This document shows positions 31,999 through 43,436 of a stretch of DNA of 60,000 bases, piece by piece. Within the stretch, counting starts at the first letter, position 1. Every line of letters begins with the position of its first letter. This stretch comes from Cryptomeria japonica (taxonomy: Eukaryota > Streptophyta > Pinopsida > Cupressales > Cupressaceae). Made by a program: the position numbers and the translations under genes. The DNA is taken from positions 376,357,392 to 376,417,391 of the forward strand of contig NC_081415.1 of NCBI RefSeq assembly GCF_030272615.1. Reading direction: 5' to 3'. The notes beneath the pieces were generated by a model. That model searched no databases. It saw only the letters and a list, made by a program, of their open reading frames with translations, and was not told the origin of the DNA.

Positions 31999-34440
31999 GC
32001 TGTGCAGAGCATCAAGCTCCTCCAATATCAAAAAATACCAAAAACATTCTGAAAACAATCCCAAACAAAATACAAAAAATCAAGAAAATAGTAAAGAAAA
32101 ATCATTCATCCAAATGGTGAAAACCACTCTGGTGGCATCTTGGGTAAGTACGATGGTGAAAACCTAGTGAATAGGTGCCATTCATAAAGGCTATGGCTCA
32201 ATTGTCTTTCAGACTTGTTGCGATCACATCCATTCACCCATCATTTAAATCATGTCTTGTTATTGATCTACAATCAGGGTTGTTACCTCATGTGCGTCAC
32301 ACTTTCATAGCGGCATCTATCGGGGGCTAAATGTTCTTGAACCTATTGATGGAAGTGGATTTTCCATTACTTGTGATTCATTGAGTTCCTCATGCAAAAA
32401 TGTATTAAAACATAATACCAAAAGCATTCATAAGAACCTAGAAAAATCCCAAAAACATTTGTAAAATATCCTAAAGAAACTACCAAAAACATTTACAACA
32501 TTCAAAAAATCCAAAAAATGACAAAAACATCAACATCAATCAAAAAAATTGCACAATATATTATTCCTTGTACATACACATCGCAAAAGACACAACACAA
32601 ACATTTTGAGCTGCTCAAACGATGACCACTTATCAAATCAACCAACCAATCAAAACATCTGCACACAACCATCTTCAGAAGGATGCATCCTTCCTCACAA
32701 ACAAGACATGGTAACATTTTCTTTGATAAGAAAATTATGTTTAGCTAATAAGTACCAGTTCTGAGTTAGTTGTTCGTTGCCTAGGGATTTATTATTTGTT
32801 TATTTATATCAGGTTCCTATGCTACTCCAGGATATCCACAAGTGATTAGAGTAGTCGGGATGGTTCTTGATATCTTTTTCTTTGTTTTCTATCTGTGGAT
32901 TGTTCCAATAAAGTTTTGGGGCATATACTAATGGTGTCTATGTGGGAACTTCACTAAGCTATGTGATCTTATGTAAAATACAGTCATGAATCACTATGGA
33001 TTACTAACTGCAACATATACCTCGACCATTTGTACATGAGCCAGAATGGAGGGGAAATTTCCTTGTCTTCCATGTTTGCTTACAGGTGAAATGCTCAACC
33101 ATGGTTTCAGATACCTCAGCCAAGATTGATACTACTATGCTCGATGATGAAAATAAAGCACTATGAATAATTCATGGATCATCATCTCATCTCATTTGTT
33201 TATATTGCATTCTATTGCATATCACCCATCCATTTACTCATTCATTGTTCATATCTATTGTTTGCATGCATGTAATTTAGGTTTCTATGAGAAAGCCAAG
33301 CCTAATGTAAATTTTTCTTGGTTACAAACACGATGGAGTTCTTTGATACATCATCTCACATATCCATTCCACATCTAAATTTTCTCACCAACTTGTATTC
33401 ATATATCATGAAGGCATTTACTTATCATTTACTTGTATTTAGATTCATTAAAATCCATTCAAATATTCATTTAAGTGCATTTATTTATTCATCAATAAAG
33501 TGCATTCAAAACATCAAGTGCATTTATTATCATTTAGTTGCATTTAATCATTTCATTTAGTTGCATTAAGTGCATTTAGATTAATTTAGATGCATTTTAA
33601 ATCATTTCATATATTTACTTCCACTTAGTCATTGACGTACATTCATTTAGTCATCAAGGTGCATTTAATATCATTTAGTTGCATTTGAATCATTAAGTTA
33701 CATTCATCTAATCATTAAAATTCATTCCATCATTTAGTAGTTTCGTACATTTGTTTATCATCATTTAGTTGCATTTAAGTGCATTTTTTTATTTATTCAT
33801 CAAGAACATTCATCTATCGATTTAGTTAATTCATTTCAATCATTAAGTGCATTCATTTAATCATTAAAGTACATTCATTTTCATTTGGTTGCATTTTATT
33901 CTTTAAGCGCATTTATTCATATAGAACATTCATCTATCCCTTAAGTGAATTCATCTAGAAGCATACATAACATTTTCATAAACATTTCATTCATTTAGAT
34001 TCATCTTAAACACATGCATCATTTACTCATATCATCATCTCATCATATTCAACATGTACAATATTATCTATCAGAAATATCATTATTCATTATTCAAATC
34101 TCATAATTTAGCATAAATCATCATCATTTCATCACATTAATAGCATTACAAAGGCATCATCCATATATTAACCTGTATCCACATGTTAGAAAATCATCCA
34201 TATCATACCTATAAGAAATCATATCATCAACATGTACATCTAGAGAGTAAACATCTCCATATCCTGTATATAAGCATAAATCATATCACCATCCTGCATA
34301 AAATCATACATATCATCACATGGACCCAAATCATATCATCACCACAAAAAAAAAGAGATCTCATCATATATCACATAAAAAAGAATACATGTATCAGAGT
34401 ATAATGATGTCTCAAAATATTAGCTACCAAGAGTCATCCG
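31999..34440 (+). other. Tat-1 3' region, non-coding, low complexity
   Basis: No gene is seen. 32016-32110 and 32400-32540 are A-rich with repeated AAAAACAT and AAAAATCC. A block with GCATCTATCGGGGGCTAAAT near 32310 could be an internal polypurine tract. 33400-34030 is a degenerate array of CATTTAGTTGCATTTA-like units. 34030-34330 is rich in CATCATATCAT. Confidence 0.6.
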
Positions 34441-34639
34441 AGTATCAGTCTAGTAACAATGTGACAATGCATAGAAACACCTCAAATGGCACTCTGGCTA
34501 GATGCTGCTCCCCCACCACCCTCACCATCTTGCCGAGGAGGACCCATAACACTACTTCTTCTCTGAACCCTTTGGGACCGCTCTGATCTCTGCCACCGCA
34601 TCTGAGAGTATCTCATCACTCATTGACTAATTGACACAA

Positions 34640-36348
34640 CCTGCTCATTTAATCCCTACCAATAGTCAATCTTTGCCCTTGCCCACCACATCTCCCTTAG
34701 CACCTCCTAGACCCTATCCCTATACTCCCTCCAAAACCCAAACTCTATCTTATAGCTCTCTCACTCTATCCACCAAATCATCTCTCTCTCGCATGACTAC
34801 AGTTAACTCGGCCTCCCGTGCAAACAGTTGGACATCCCTGGCTGCAATCTGTACCTCTTTATCCTCCAACTATGCCTCAACTACTGTCAACCGAGTCTAA
34901 AACTTTAATATCATAAACTCTTGTAGGTCTCCCTTTCCTCCACCTATGGATCCCTCTCCCATCTCCATAGGTTCCTCTCCACCACCTATGGCTCCATACC
35001 CCATTTCCATCGCCTCATCACCACCCTCTCCATCACCGACATCTCTCCCTCCTGCTCTCGCTGCTCCTTGTATTAACGGACCCTGTGACAGTTGTAAAGG
35101 CTTCCCACCTCTGCATCTCCTCTATAACCATCCTCCTCCACCACCTCCACCTCCAAATCCACCTCCACCCCCAAATCCACCTCCCCCACCACCTCCACCT
35201 CCTCCTGGTCCTCCAAAACCTCCACCTCCTCCTCCTCCGCCTCCACCTCCTCCTCCAAAACCTTTTCCACCCCTTCCTACTCTCCTCCTCCATCATCATG
35301 CTCTGCCATCCTCAAATGGTGGTATGGGCTTTGTAGGATCTGAAATCTGCGGAATCAGATGAGTGGCGTGATACTATGTATACTCCTCTGTCACCCTCGT
35401 ATCTACAATCTTAGGCCTCATCTGCCATGGTCTCGCCTGTAATGTCCAGAACTCTACCAAGGCCTAATCATAGGGAAAAACCAGCCCCCACTACCATCTC
35501 TCTCGCACTACCTGTGAATACTCCCTCGAACCTCTTGACATACTCTTCCTCTGTCCAAACTATCTCATCACTCTCCCTGGCAACTGTCTCTCTACAACAT
35601 AGGATGTGCGACCAATAAAAAAATGAGTCACATATACATATGGTAAGGCCTCTCCATCATCCTCCCATACCTCACAATTAGTGTAAGGCCTCCATATGAC
35701 CGTATCTAAGTCATCCAATTCCCGCCACCAAAACTCCAACTTCCCCAAATGGGGCTAGGTCATCAAACCTCCATACATAAAAACATAGGGCTGATCTATC
35801 ACCCTAAACCTCAAACATATCTTTCGTGTGACTGGCAAGTGCTCCCAAGCCCATATATGCAACAAAATGATCCCTACTCCTAGTGATCTACTCTCTCGGT
35901 ACACCGCCTTGTGCAAATCTCTGTAAAGGTGCGCTAACACACATGGACCCCATGCATAGTGGGTCCCCTCTGTCACCATCTTCTCTATCACCTGGCCCCA
36001 ACCAACGACCAATCCATGTGAACTTCAATCGGGGCAAAGAAAACCCCCAATGATACCTGCTAGTACTGATGGTAGGGGCTCATAAAGTGCTGCTATATCC
36101 TCCCATGCCACAAAGCCATCCTTAATGTATACATCCTTGACAAATATCCTCTATACAACTGCCATACCCAGATGCCAATCATATGTCACGATCTCTCCTC
36201 TAATTGGGATATGCAATATCCTCCAAACATCCTCCAAAGTCACCATCATCTCTCCCATTGCCAAATGAAAGGAGCACGTCTCGTTGTGCCATCGCTCGGC
36301 CAATGGTGTCAATAGTCCACAATTTTTTTGAATCACGGGTAGGTACAT
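34640..36348 (-). pseudogene. Antisense plant mobile domain (PMD)-like ORF inside Tat-1
   Basis: One minus-strand frame starts at ATG 36348 and can be read to about 34640 with stops but no frameshift. The PMD-like core (36348-35530) has LLTPLAERWHNETCSFHLAM, GEMMVTLEDVWRILHIPIRG, LHIWAWEHLPVTRK, ELDDLDTVIWRPY and GRVMR-stop-FGQRKS. The order and spacing are those of the PMD of plant genes such as MAIN and of several plant transposons. A Gly-rich linker (35290-35125) and a charged, coiled-coil-like tail (EDKEVQIAARDVQLFAREAE, near 34800-34870) follow. Stops lie at 36151, 36025, 35755, 35560, 35491, 35464, 35374, 35293-35298 and 35122, and more beyond. Antisense ORFs in this position are known in Tat elements; the function here is unknown. 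Confidence 0.8.
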
Positions 36349-36720
36349 TAGTCATATACACCAGCTACACATACACAATCAATCTCTACCTCCGACAACT
36401 ACTCACGCAGTTGCTATGTCGCAAGGTGTCGCTTCCACATCTATAAGACGGGAAGATCCTCCTACACATATCAACACATATCAGTTGTTTTGCTACAAAC
36501 TTTCTTAAGTTTCAATGTATACTATCAACAGATACTTTTCAATCAAGTATCTTTGAGTCTCAACAGGTAATCGATTATGGCAAACCTAGACTACAACAGA
36601 CATTTATTACAATGGCCTAGTCTCAACGAGGCTGCTATGATTCATCAAAACAACCAATCAATCAATCAACATAGGAATCAAGAGATATTTTATCTAACAC
36701 TGGGGCATTTTAGCACAGTC

Positions 36721-36985
36721 ACACTACTCTGCTGACAATAGCACTATTACTATGATACAAATGCGCTATAACAACAATAATGCTACAATAGCTATACCAT
36801 CATGCTATTTTATCACAAAAGCATCACAACACATACACAACAATGCTAAACTACAAAAGCACCATCACTATGACACAAAAGCGCTAAATGGATAACAATG
36901 CTAAAACAACTATTCTATAGCACCATTGTGGCATAGTAGTGCTACTTTAGGCAACAAAAGTGCTGAAACACAGGTTTAGCGCTAT
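36721..36985 (-). repeat. Antisense-leader array, ~20-bp units
   Basis: On the minus strand this is an array of TAGCRCTTTTG/TAGCATTGTTG-like units. On plus, GCNCTA or GCTA cores lie near 36741, 36763, 36782, 36803, 36845, 36881, 36900, 36920, 36941, 36962 and 36980, mostly 18-22 bp apart. It sits upstream of the antisense PMD-like frame, as the sense array sits upstream of gag. 36836-36853 is the exact reverse complement of 22301-22318. Confidence 0.8.
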
Positions 36986-37346
36986 TGTCTTACTTGGACT
37001 TTGATGTTTGAAAAAACATGACAAAAATGCATAAAAAGAAAAATTCAAGATTTGTGTACCACTGGTCTGTAGTTCTTTGGCCGCTGGTATCGATGGATCC
37101 ACTCTAGCCAGTGATCTTCTATAGCAATGACCATGATGACTATTACTCACTCCTTCACCAAAGGTCACTATTAGAGCTCCAAACTGTAAGGGAGATAGGT
37201 GCAAATGAGATAGCTTTACCCCTTCCCCTCCAAATATACCCCCTAGCCCTAACCCTAATTCACCCCACTCACCGTCATGGTCCCTGTGAACTTTGGAAGC
37301 CTCTCATTTCTCCGTATTAACTCTGTTTTCTCCCATTCTTTCACCA

Positions 37347-37355
37347 TTTTTTATA
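37347..37355 (-). promoter_or_regulatory. Candidate antisense TATA box
   Basis: On the minus strand TATAAAAAA lies about 1 kb upstream of the PMD-like start and 360 bp upstream of the antisense array. The spacing mirrors LTR promoter to leader. It could be chance in AT-rich DNA. Confidence 0.3.
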
Positions 37356-37535
37356 AATTCTTCTATTCTACCTCCCCCCAACGTCTTTCTCTTTTTCAAG
37401 AGATCGCTTGATTTTTCAAAAAAAATTGGCCCATCTCTTGAGGGGGCATACCACGCACTAAATTAACATTTATGGGGCATATTTATCATACCTATATTTC
37501 TTTATTTGAAACAATGAGATAAACCGCACCGTCTC

Positions 37536-37548
37536 AAAGAGGGGCAAA
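37536..37548 (+). other. Tat-1 polypurine tract
   Basis: AAAGAGGGGCAAA abuts the TGTAGACA start of the 3' LTR. This is the usual position and form of the plus-strand primer in Tat-type elements. Confidence 0.8.
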
Positions 37549-38975
37549 TGTAGACACATAAATCTATCCACTTAATTAAATGAATATTTAGTATTTATTT
37601 GATTATTTAACCATGAGTCAACAGTTAATTAAATTAATATTTAATTAGTTCATATTGAACCTCTTCTTCTATTAACTAAATAAAGTATTCAATTTATTTA
37701 AATTAATTCATTAAACCATGCTCTAACAATTAATTAAATGAATAAAGCATATTTGTTTAATTTAACCCCCTTTCCTCATTTAAATAAATAAATATTTATT
37801 TAAAATCTCTAAACTCCCCCCCCCCACTTGCATTCTCCTACAAGTACAACTTGTACAATGTTAGTTGAAATAAATGAATTATAATCCTATTTTCTCTCAC
37901 CCACCAAACCCACTTGCATCCTAAATCCCTTCTAGATTCTTCTAATCCATTCCAAACTAGCCTAATCCTATCCTCTAATTATTGTCACATTCCTAAGCAA
38001 AGAGAAGACACTTCTGAAAGCCTCCAAAGTCTTTGAAAAGCATTAAAGGCTTTTATTCTCCAACAAGTTAACCCCCAAAGTCTTCCAAACCATTTATGGC
38101 TCTTACGTAACCATTAATGGTTAAATTCAACTCCCCCACATGGTTATAGACTTTCCCTCTAACTCAACCCTCATTTAACTCATGGGTCTCTTCAAGCATT
38201 TATTGCTTTGACCATGGTTATCTCCATTAACTCTTGTAAAAGAGTTTATCCTTTGGATAAAGGAATTATTCAGTGGATAAAAGTTTTATTCACTAACTCA
38301 AGCCTAACCAAACCCTCCTAAGGTAACCTTCATGTCATCTCAAGCATTTAATGCTTCTTCCCTCTCCTCTCAAGCCATCTCATGTTGACATTTGTCATCA
38401 TGGGATTGGGTTGAAAGCCACCACAAGGATCACAAACCCATCAATCCTGGCCCTTGTTAAGATTACTCAATCTTGACCATCCATTGCCCTATTTCCCTAT
38501 AAATAGAGCTCTCATTCTTCATTTTAAAAAATTAGAAATCCTTGTGCATAAAACTTATAGTCATTTTAAGAGAGCATTTTAGAAGCATTAGCATTTTTAA
38601 TTTGATAAAAATTAAATAGACTAATTAGGTGCTTTCTCATAGTAGTTTATTTACACTTGCATAGGCATTTGTTCTCATTTTCATAAAAATCTTGAATCTT
38701 CATAAGACATCCATGAATAGTACAAAAATATGAGAGCTACACTCATGTGGGACTTGGACAGGAGAGGAACAAGGGAGGAGAAACTATGAGCATTATGGGG
38801 AGCATCTTAGGGGGTTTTATTTCCCTCTTTCGTTTGTGTATGCTTCTTCTTGTATACGTTTTATCTCTCTTGATATGCATGTTTAGGTTCATAAGTTCAT
38901 TTGTGTTTTGTTTTTATTGTCACTAACATACTAACGATTTGAAATTGTCTCATGCCTCCTTTTTAGTGTGCATTA
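37549..38975 (+). repeat. Tat-1 3' LTR
   Basis: It starts TGTAGACACATAAATC. The end reads GTGTGCATTA, so the terminal CA has mutated to TA. TATAAATA is at 38498-38505. It aligns fully with the 5' LTR. Confidence 0.93.
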
Positions 38976-38980
38976 GTGAG

Positions 38981-39299
38981 AGTTTAAAATTGTTTCCACA
39001 ATTTAACGATGACTTGCATTGCACCATGAGTCATTAGTAAAATGAAATCAAATCTCACCAACAACTATTAATCAAATTGGATCGACGATTAGGTTTTAAA
39101 ACTATCAACTATTTGTCTCGAGAGTTCAATTCTCACACGAGAAACAAAAATGGATCCAGATGGTGATAAAAACTCCAATTCAAACAAGTTTCTCTAATTT
39201 TTTCAAGAAAAGTAACAACCGAAGATGAAAAGAAAAGAAAGCTCAAGCTCTAGAGCCTATGACCGTGTAGCTACAGAAGACAAGAAAATTTCAGTATTT
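38981..39299 (+). other. Tat-1 right flank, no gene seen
   Basis: Pre-insertion sequence that would join 20543 if Tat-1 were removed. Parts resemble 9150-9465 weakly. No open frame. Confidence 0.35.
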
Positions 39300-39567
39300 T
39301 AATCAAACAGTGAGTTTGTATGCCTCCTATTTCATTGTATTAAGTATCTAAATTTGAGCAATAGGTTTTAAGGAAGAATATAGAAACCCTAGTCAAGGCA
39401 AGCTTATGAAACCCTAGGACCCTCTAACATTAATGTCAACCTTGTCAAAAGCATATGTGCTAAATGAGCTAAAATAGAAGAGGAAAAAGAAAGTGAAATC
39501 TGTGTGATGATTTAATTGACCAATTACCAGGGTCTCCTCAAGACTCAAGCACAGGTGGATAGGATTT

Positions 39568-40280
39568 ATGATTCTCAGAAGTCTTGCAAAGAAAGTTAAA
39601 TGCCAATTATGGGCCACAATAATTTTTATCTATTTTTATAGCAAATCAGGAAAAGAGGAGCCTAAATTTAACCCTTGGAAGCTAAGGTTGGCAAGAATGG
39701 TAGTTTCAAATGTGTTTGTGAATGTCAAGATGATAAGGGTAATTTCCAAGTAATATGATCCTAAGAGAAGAGTCATCAAAGTAGCCAATAGAGGATCCTT
39801 TCTCACAATAAATAAGGCCACCATTTGCAGAGTATTTGGCATGGAGGATGTGGCTAGAATTGATATGAGGATTGACTTTGGTAGTTTGAGGAATAACTAC
39901 CACAATATTGAGGGCATGTGTAGAAGGAAATGGCTACCAATGCATAGACCTAAGCTAATTGAAAGACTTCAAGTATTTGAAAAGATAGAAAATCCACCTC
40001 TCAATATGGAGTTGTTCCACAAGTATTTTCAAATGACATATTATGATGTTTGTCAAGTTCATGGGTTTGAGGGACAGTTACATCTATGCAAAAGAAGCTA
40101 ATATTATCCACTAACATTCATAATACTCTAGTGACAATAGGCCATTTGTTTATCCTTATTTTGTTGCAGAAGGAATTTGCAATGCCTTGGTAAACATCTA
40201 AAGGGATAGTTTTGTGATCACATTTAAGTGGTAATCTTTGTTAATGCACATGTTATTATTTGAAGGACAAGAGCACTATT
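39568..40280 (+). pseudogene. U-2 degenerate frame, N-terminal part
   Basis: It is protein-like from 39568 with one stop at 39751: FNPWKLRLARMVVSNVFVNV, then RRVIKVANRGSFLTINKATI, CRVFGMEDVARID and NMELFHKYFQMTYYDVCQVH. It aligns with U-1 10070-10400 (FDLARFIMPNIFIEPNLIRI ... LDVNRETI). The motif of an RG-strand followed by a helix and a final FG resembles N-terminal domains of some plant transposon proteins, but I do not claim the family. It is cut by the solo LTR. Confidence 0.5.
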
Positions 40281-40290
40281 TCGAGTTTGA

Positions 40291-41186
40291 TGTTGATGGT
40301 TTTCATTGATGTCAACATATTGTTTTGGAATTGGTTCTTTAGTTGGTGGTCCTGAAGATGTGTTCCTGAAATGTTTTGTGCTCTGGAAGATGCGTTATAG
40401 TTGATATTTTGTTTGTTTGTGTTGATGGTGATTCAGATTTCTCTATCTACTAGATATGGTATTGATCGATTGTATTCATGAGTATCTTCGTTCCATTCTT
40501 ATTTTTGCTAAGTTGGGTAGTGCTATTTTGGGTATTTGTGTAGTGTATGAGTCATTATTTGGGTCATGTATTTGTGATGGATGTAACATGTTGATTTTTT
40601 GATGTAGTTTGTTGTGGATTGGTCCACTTCTCATTCCTTTTGACCACCAGAATGTTTAGTGCTGACCTATTTCAAATCTTTGCCTTGGCTAACTTACAAG
40701 ATTATGTTTCCCGAAGATAGTATAAATAAGAGGATGATCTAAATGTATGAAGATATGGAAGATGTGCGAGATTGAAAAGGAAAAATTTGATTGACATTGA
40801 TATGTGAAGTGTGTTATTGTTGAGAGGCACCAAAAGCAGTTTTGGTATTGTAGATTGTGTCACAGTGGTGGATTCTCTTTTTCTTTCTTCTTCCTTTGAC
40901 AGTTAGCCTTTTTATGGGCAGTGAGCATTCTAGCAGTGAGCCACCTTTTGTAAAAATCACCTTAATCAGTGTTATATATTAAGAACTAACATTCTTCGTG
41001 GTTTTTCCCTTCTTGGGTTTTCGATGTAATATCTGGTGTTCATTGTGTGATTTGTTTTGTGTATGTGTTTTCAAGGTATATCTGTTTTAATTAATTCTAT
41101 TGGTTATTTTGAACCTGTGAAAGTATTAAGAAAAGGTTTATTATCAAGTGATTCACCCCCCCTCTCAATTTCCTAGATATTCAACA
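40291..41186 (+). repeat. Solo LTR, copia type, inside U-2
   Basis: It starts TGTTGATGGTTTTCATTGAT and ends GATATTCAACA, with perfect TGTTGA/TCAACA inverted ends over 896 bp. TATAAATAAG is at 40721. A C-run and TCTCAATTTCC precede the end, as in many copia LTRs. No primer site or internal region is attached. The flanks (TTTGA / AACAC) do not form a target duplication, so there may have been a deletion. Confidence 0.8.
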
Positions 41187-43436
41187 AACACCAAGTATGA
41201 AATAGTGAACTATGTGTCTAGGATGTGGATTAAATAGGAAAAAAACATCTTGTGCAAGAGTGTACATCAATAAGGGACCGTGGCTACAAGTTTGCACAGT
41301 ATCTTCATTTTGAAGAGCACTTTATATGAAGTTGTATAATATTTTTGGCCATGATACAAACAAAATATTATTTGAAACGATAATGAGGTTTTTAAGGTCT
41401 GAAAGAGGAGAGAGTGAAATTTGAGTGAACATAGATCACAAATGGGCTGATTGGTATGTGGTGTACAAATACACATACATAAGGGTCTATGGATTTGAGG
41501 GAATGCCTCGTTTGTTACCTTTAATGCCCTCAAAAAAATTGGTTTGTTTAGAGATAGTTTGGCAAATGTATGAAGCAAATATTTCCTTCAGTAAGAGTCA
41601 TAAGGCCTCTTTAATTCCTTCCTTTCCTTCAAATCAGGGATATTCAAATCTTATTAGGAGGTTTTGAGTAGGCCATCAAATTTTTGAATGCTTATAAGTT
41701 GCATGTAGGATCAAAGAGCAGAAAATTTGACCTTGAGCACTATATCAATTTTTCAAGCAAGCCCCAAGGCCTTGGTGGATATGAGCATAAGTTTTTGCTA
41801 AAAGAAGAGTTAATTATAAATTGTATAACATATGATGAGACCAAAAGAAGGGCAACTACATGATAAAGGATCCAAAAGGCTGGAAAAAATAAGGATGAGG
41901 ACAAACCCTTCATACCAAGGTGCATTTCCAAATGAGAAGGATGGGGTTAGAAAGATGGAGCTTATACTCCAAAATGAATCACAATTGACCTCCAATTTGC
42001 CCATTATTCCTCCATCATCACCTATTTTTTCACCCATCAGGTTGGAGGAACCTTGAGTAGCCACACCTCTAGCATGAATTTCTCTTACTCCATCGCTAGT
42101 TGCAGTATCAGAAGACTTAGAAGAGAATGCAGCATTGAATGAAGAAGATATTGTGCAGAGTCAACCCTTAGGAGAACATCTAACCCCATCTAATTATAGG
42201 GAGGAAATTATTAAAAAAATTAATTACCTCTTAGATGAGGTTAGGACCAAGGCTTCTAAAAGGTTCATTTTAGATGACAATTTTATTCATAAGAGGAATT
42301 TAAGTAGTTTGTCCATAATTTTAAAGGAAGATAGCTACAAGAAAAATTGTTAACACCTCAAATGAAGAGATTAAATAAGTGGTCAATAAATTTTGGGCTA
42401 ATGTGTAGGATGAGTATAAGGATATGACCCCTGAGAAAGGGAGGAAATTATTGTGAGAAGTGGGGTGCTTACTCCTCCTAGGATCAGATATGTCCTAGGC
42501 CTTTGTATTTAATAATATGAGATGATGTGAGGATATTGAATTGAAATTAACAAAAGAAGGTATAGACAAATTATGCCAAGTCTCTAGATTCTCACCAAAA
42601 TGATAGGATCTTAGCAATATGGAGCCTTTTTCTACCAGGAAGAAGACCCATTACTATTGTTGATCCAAAACAAATATTAGGCAATTTAATTGTCTATAGA
42701 TCGAAGGAGACAACTACAATTGAGGTATTCAAGCTCAATGTAAATATTGCATTATTCACTAGGGCTGCAATGGAGAGCTTGACAACTAGAAATGAGGATC
42801 TTGAGAAGAAAAATCTTTAGTTAAATTAAAGATTGAGCACATCATCACAACAAGGCCTCTTACTATCAGCATAATATGAAACTTCTAAATTAAAAATACA
42901 TTTGGCTATAAAAAAAAGGAGAGCTAAGGTAGAGAAAAAGTTGTCCGATTTGCAAGAAAAAATGAGAAACTTAACAAGGAGCTATAATTGCAGAATTTCA
43001 ACATGGCTCAAAAGATGATTGAGGCTCAGTTTTCACAACTATTGCCCCATTTGAAATTAATGAGAAGTAAATATAAGCCATTGTTGATATTGTGAAGATA
43101 TTTTAGAAATGGAACTTGGGTTGAAGATAAACCCAAAAGTGTTTAAAGAAGAAACAAGAGTTGTTACAGGTTTTCAAGCATTATAGGGATCATTTTTGTG
43201 AAAGTGACAAAGGGTACTTGGCATCTATAAGCAATGAGAAAAATGGTGTGTTGATAAAAGTGGCCTCCCTACTGAATGAGTACCATAAGTATCATGAGTA
43301 TATTGGGAAGGTTTTGAACAAATTTAACAAGTTACAAGGTGCCCAACCAACCCCATTTATCAAAGATACCGGAGTAGATAAAACCCAAGAAAAATGGATA
43401 AGAGATCTTAGAAAGGTTTTCCTCACAATGATGTAA
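41187..43436 (+). pseudogene. U-2 degenerate frame, middle and C-terminal parts
   Basis: After the solo LTR the protein-like frame resumes. IRVYGFEGMPRLLPLMPSKK (about 41480) aligns with U-1 IKIYGCPQLPHHLHLFVSPR (about 11010). QTLHTKVHF and acidic parts follow (42080-42350). Then FTRAAMESLTTRNEDLEKKN (about 42755) aligns with U-1 FSRDAIENQLKML, and an open C-terminal piece lies at 43161-43436 (LQVFKHYRDHF ... WIRDLRKVF). The protein is likely helical. There are many stops. Function is unknown. Confidence 0.5.

Larger units (their letters stand above)
20544..38975 (+). mobile_element. Tat-1: complete Tat-type Ty3/Gypsy element, 18.4 kb
   Basis: The LTRs 20544-21990 and 37549-38975 are flanked by a perfect 5-bp target duplication, GTGAG (20539-20543 and 38976-38980). 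The order is LTR, primer site, 2.8-kb leader, gag, protease, G-patch-like spacer, RT, RNase H, a second RNase H, integrase, long 3' region, polypurine tract, LTR. The second RNase H between the first and integrase is the hallmark of the Tat lineage, which includes Ogre. An antisense PMD-like frame lies between integrase and the 3' LTR. LTR divergence is about 4% over the first 220 bp. Confidence 0.95.

Noticed and set aside
33400-34030. CRISPR-like array
   Set aside because: The CATTTAG/GCATTTA units have irregular spacing, no constant repeat and no unique spacers. It is low-complexity DNA in a plant retroelement.
34946-35362. Proline-rich open frame on the plus strand (extensin-like)
   Set aside because: It is the complement of the Gly-rich linker of the antisense PMD-like frame; GGN codons read backwards give Pro codons. 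The plus strand shows no signal peptide or other domain.
37235-37262. Telomere-like CCCTAACCCTAA
   Set aside because: Only about two imperfect units; too short for an interstitial telomere repeat.
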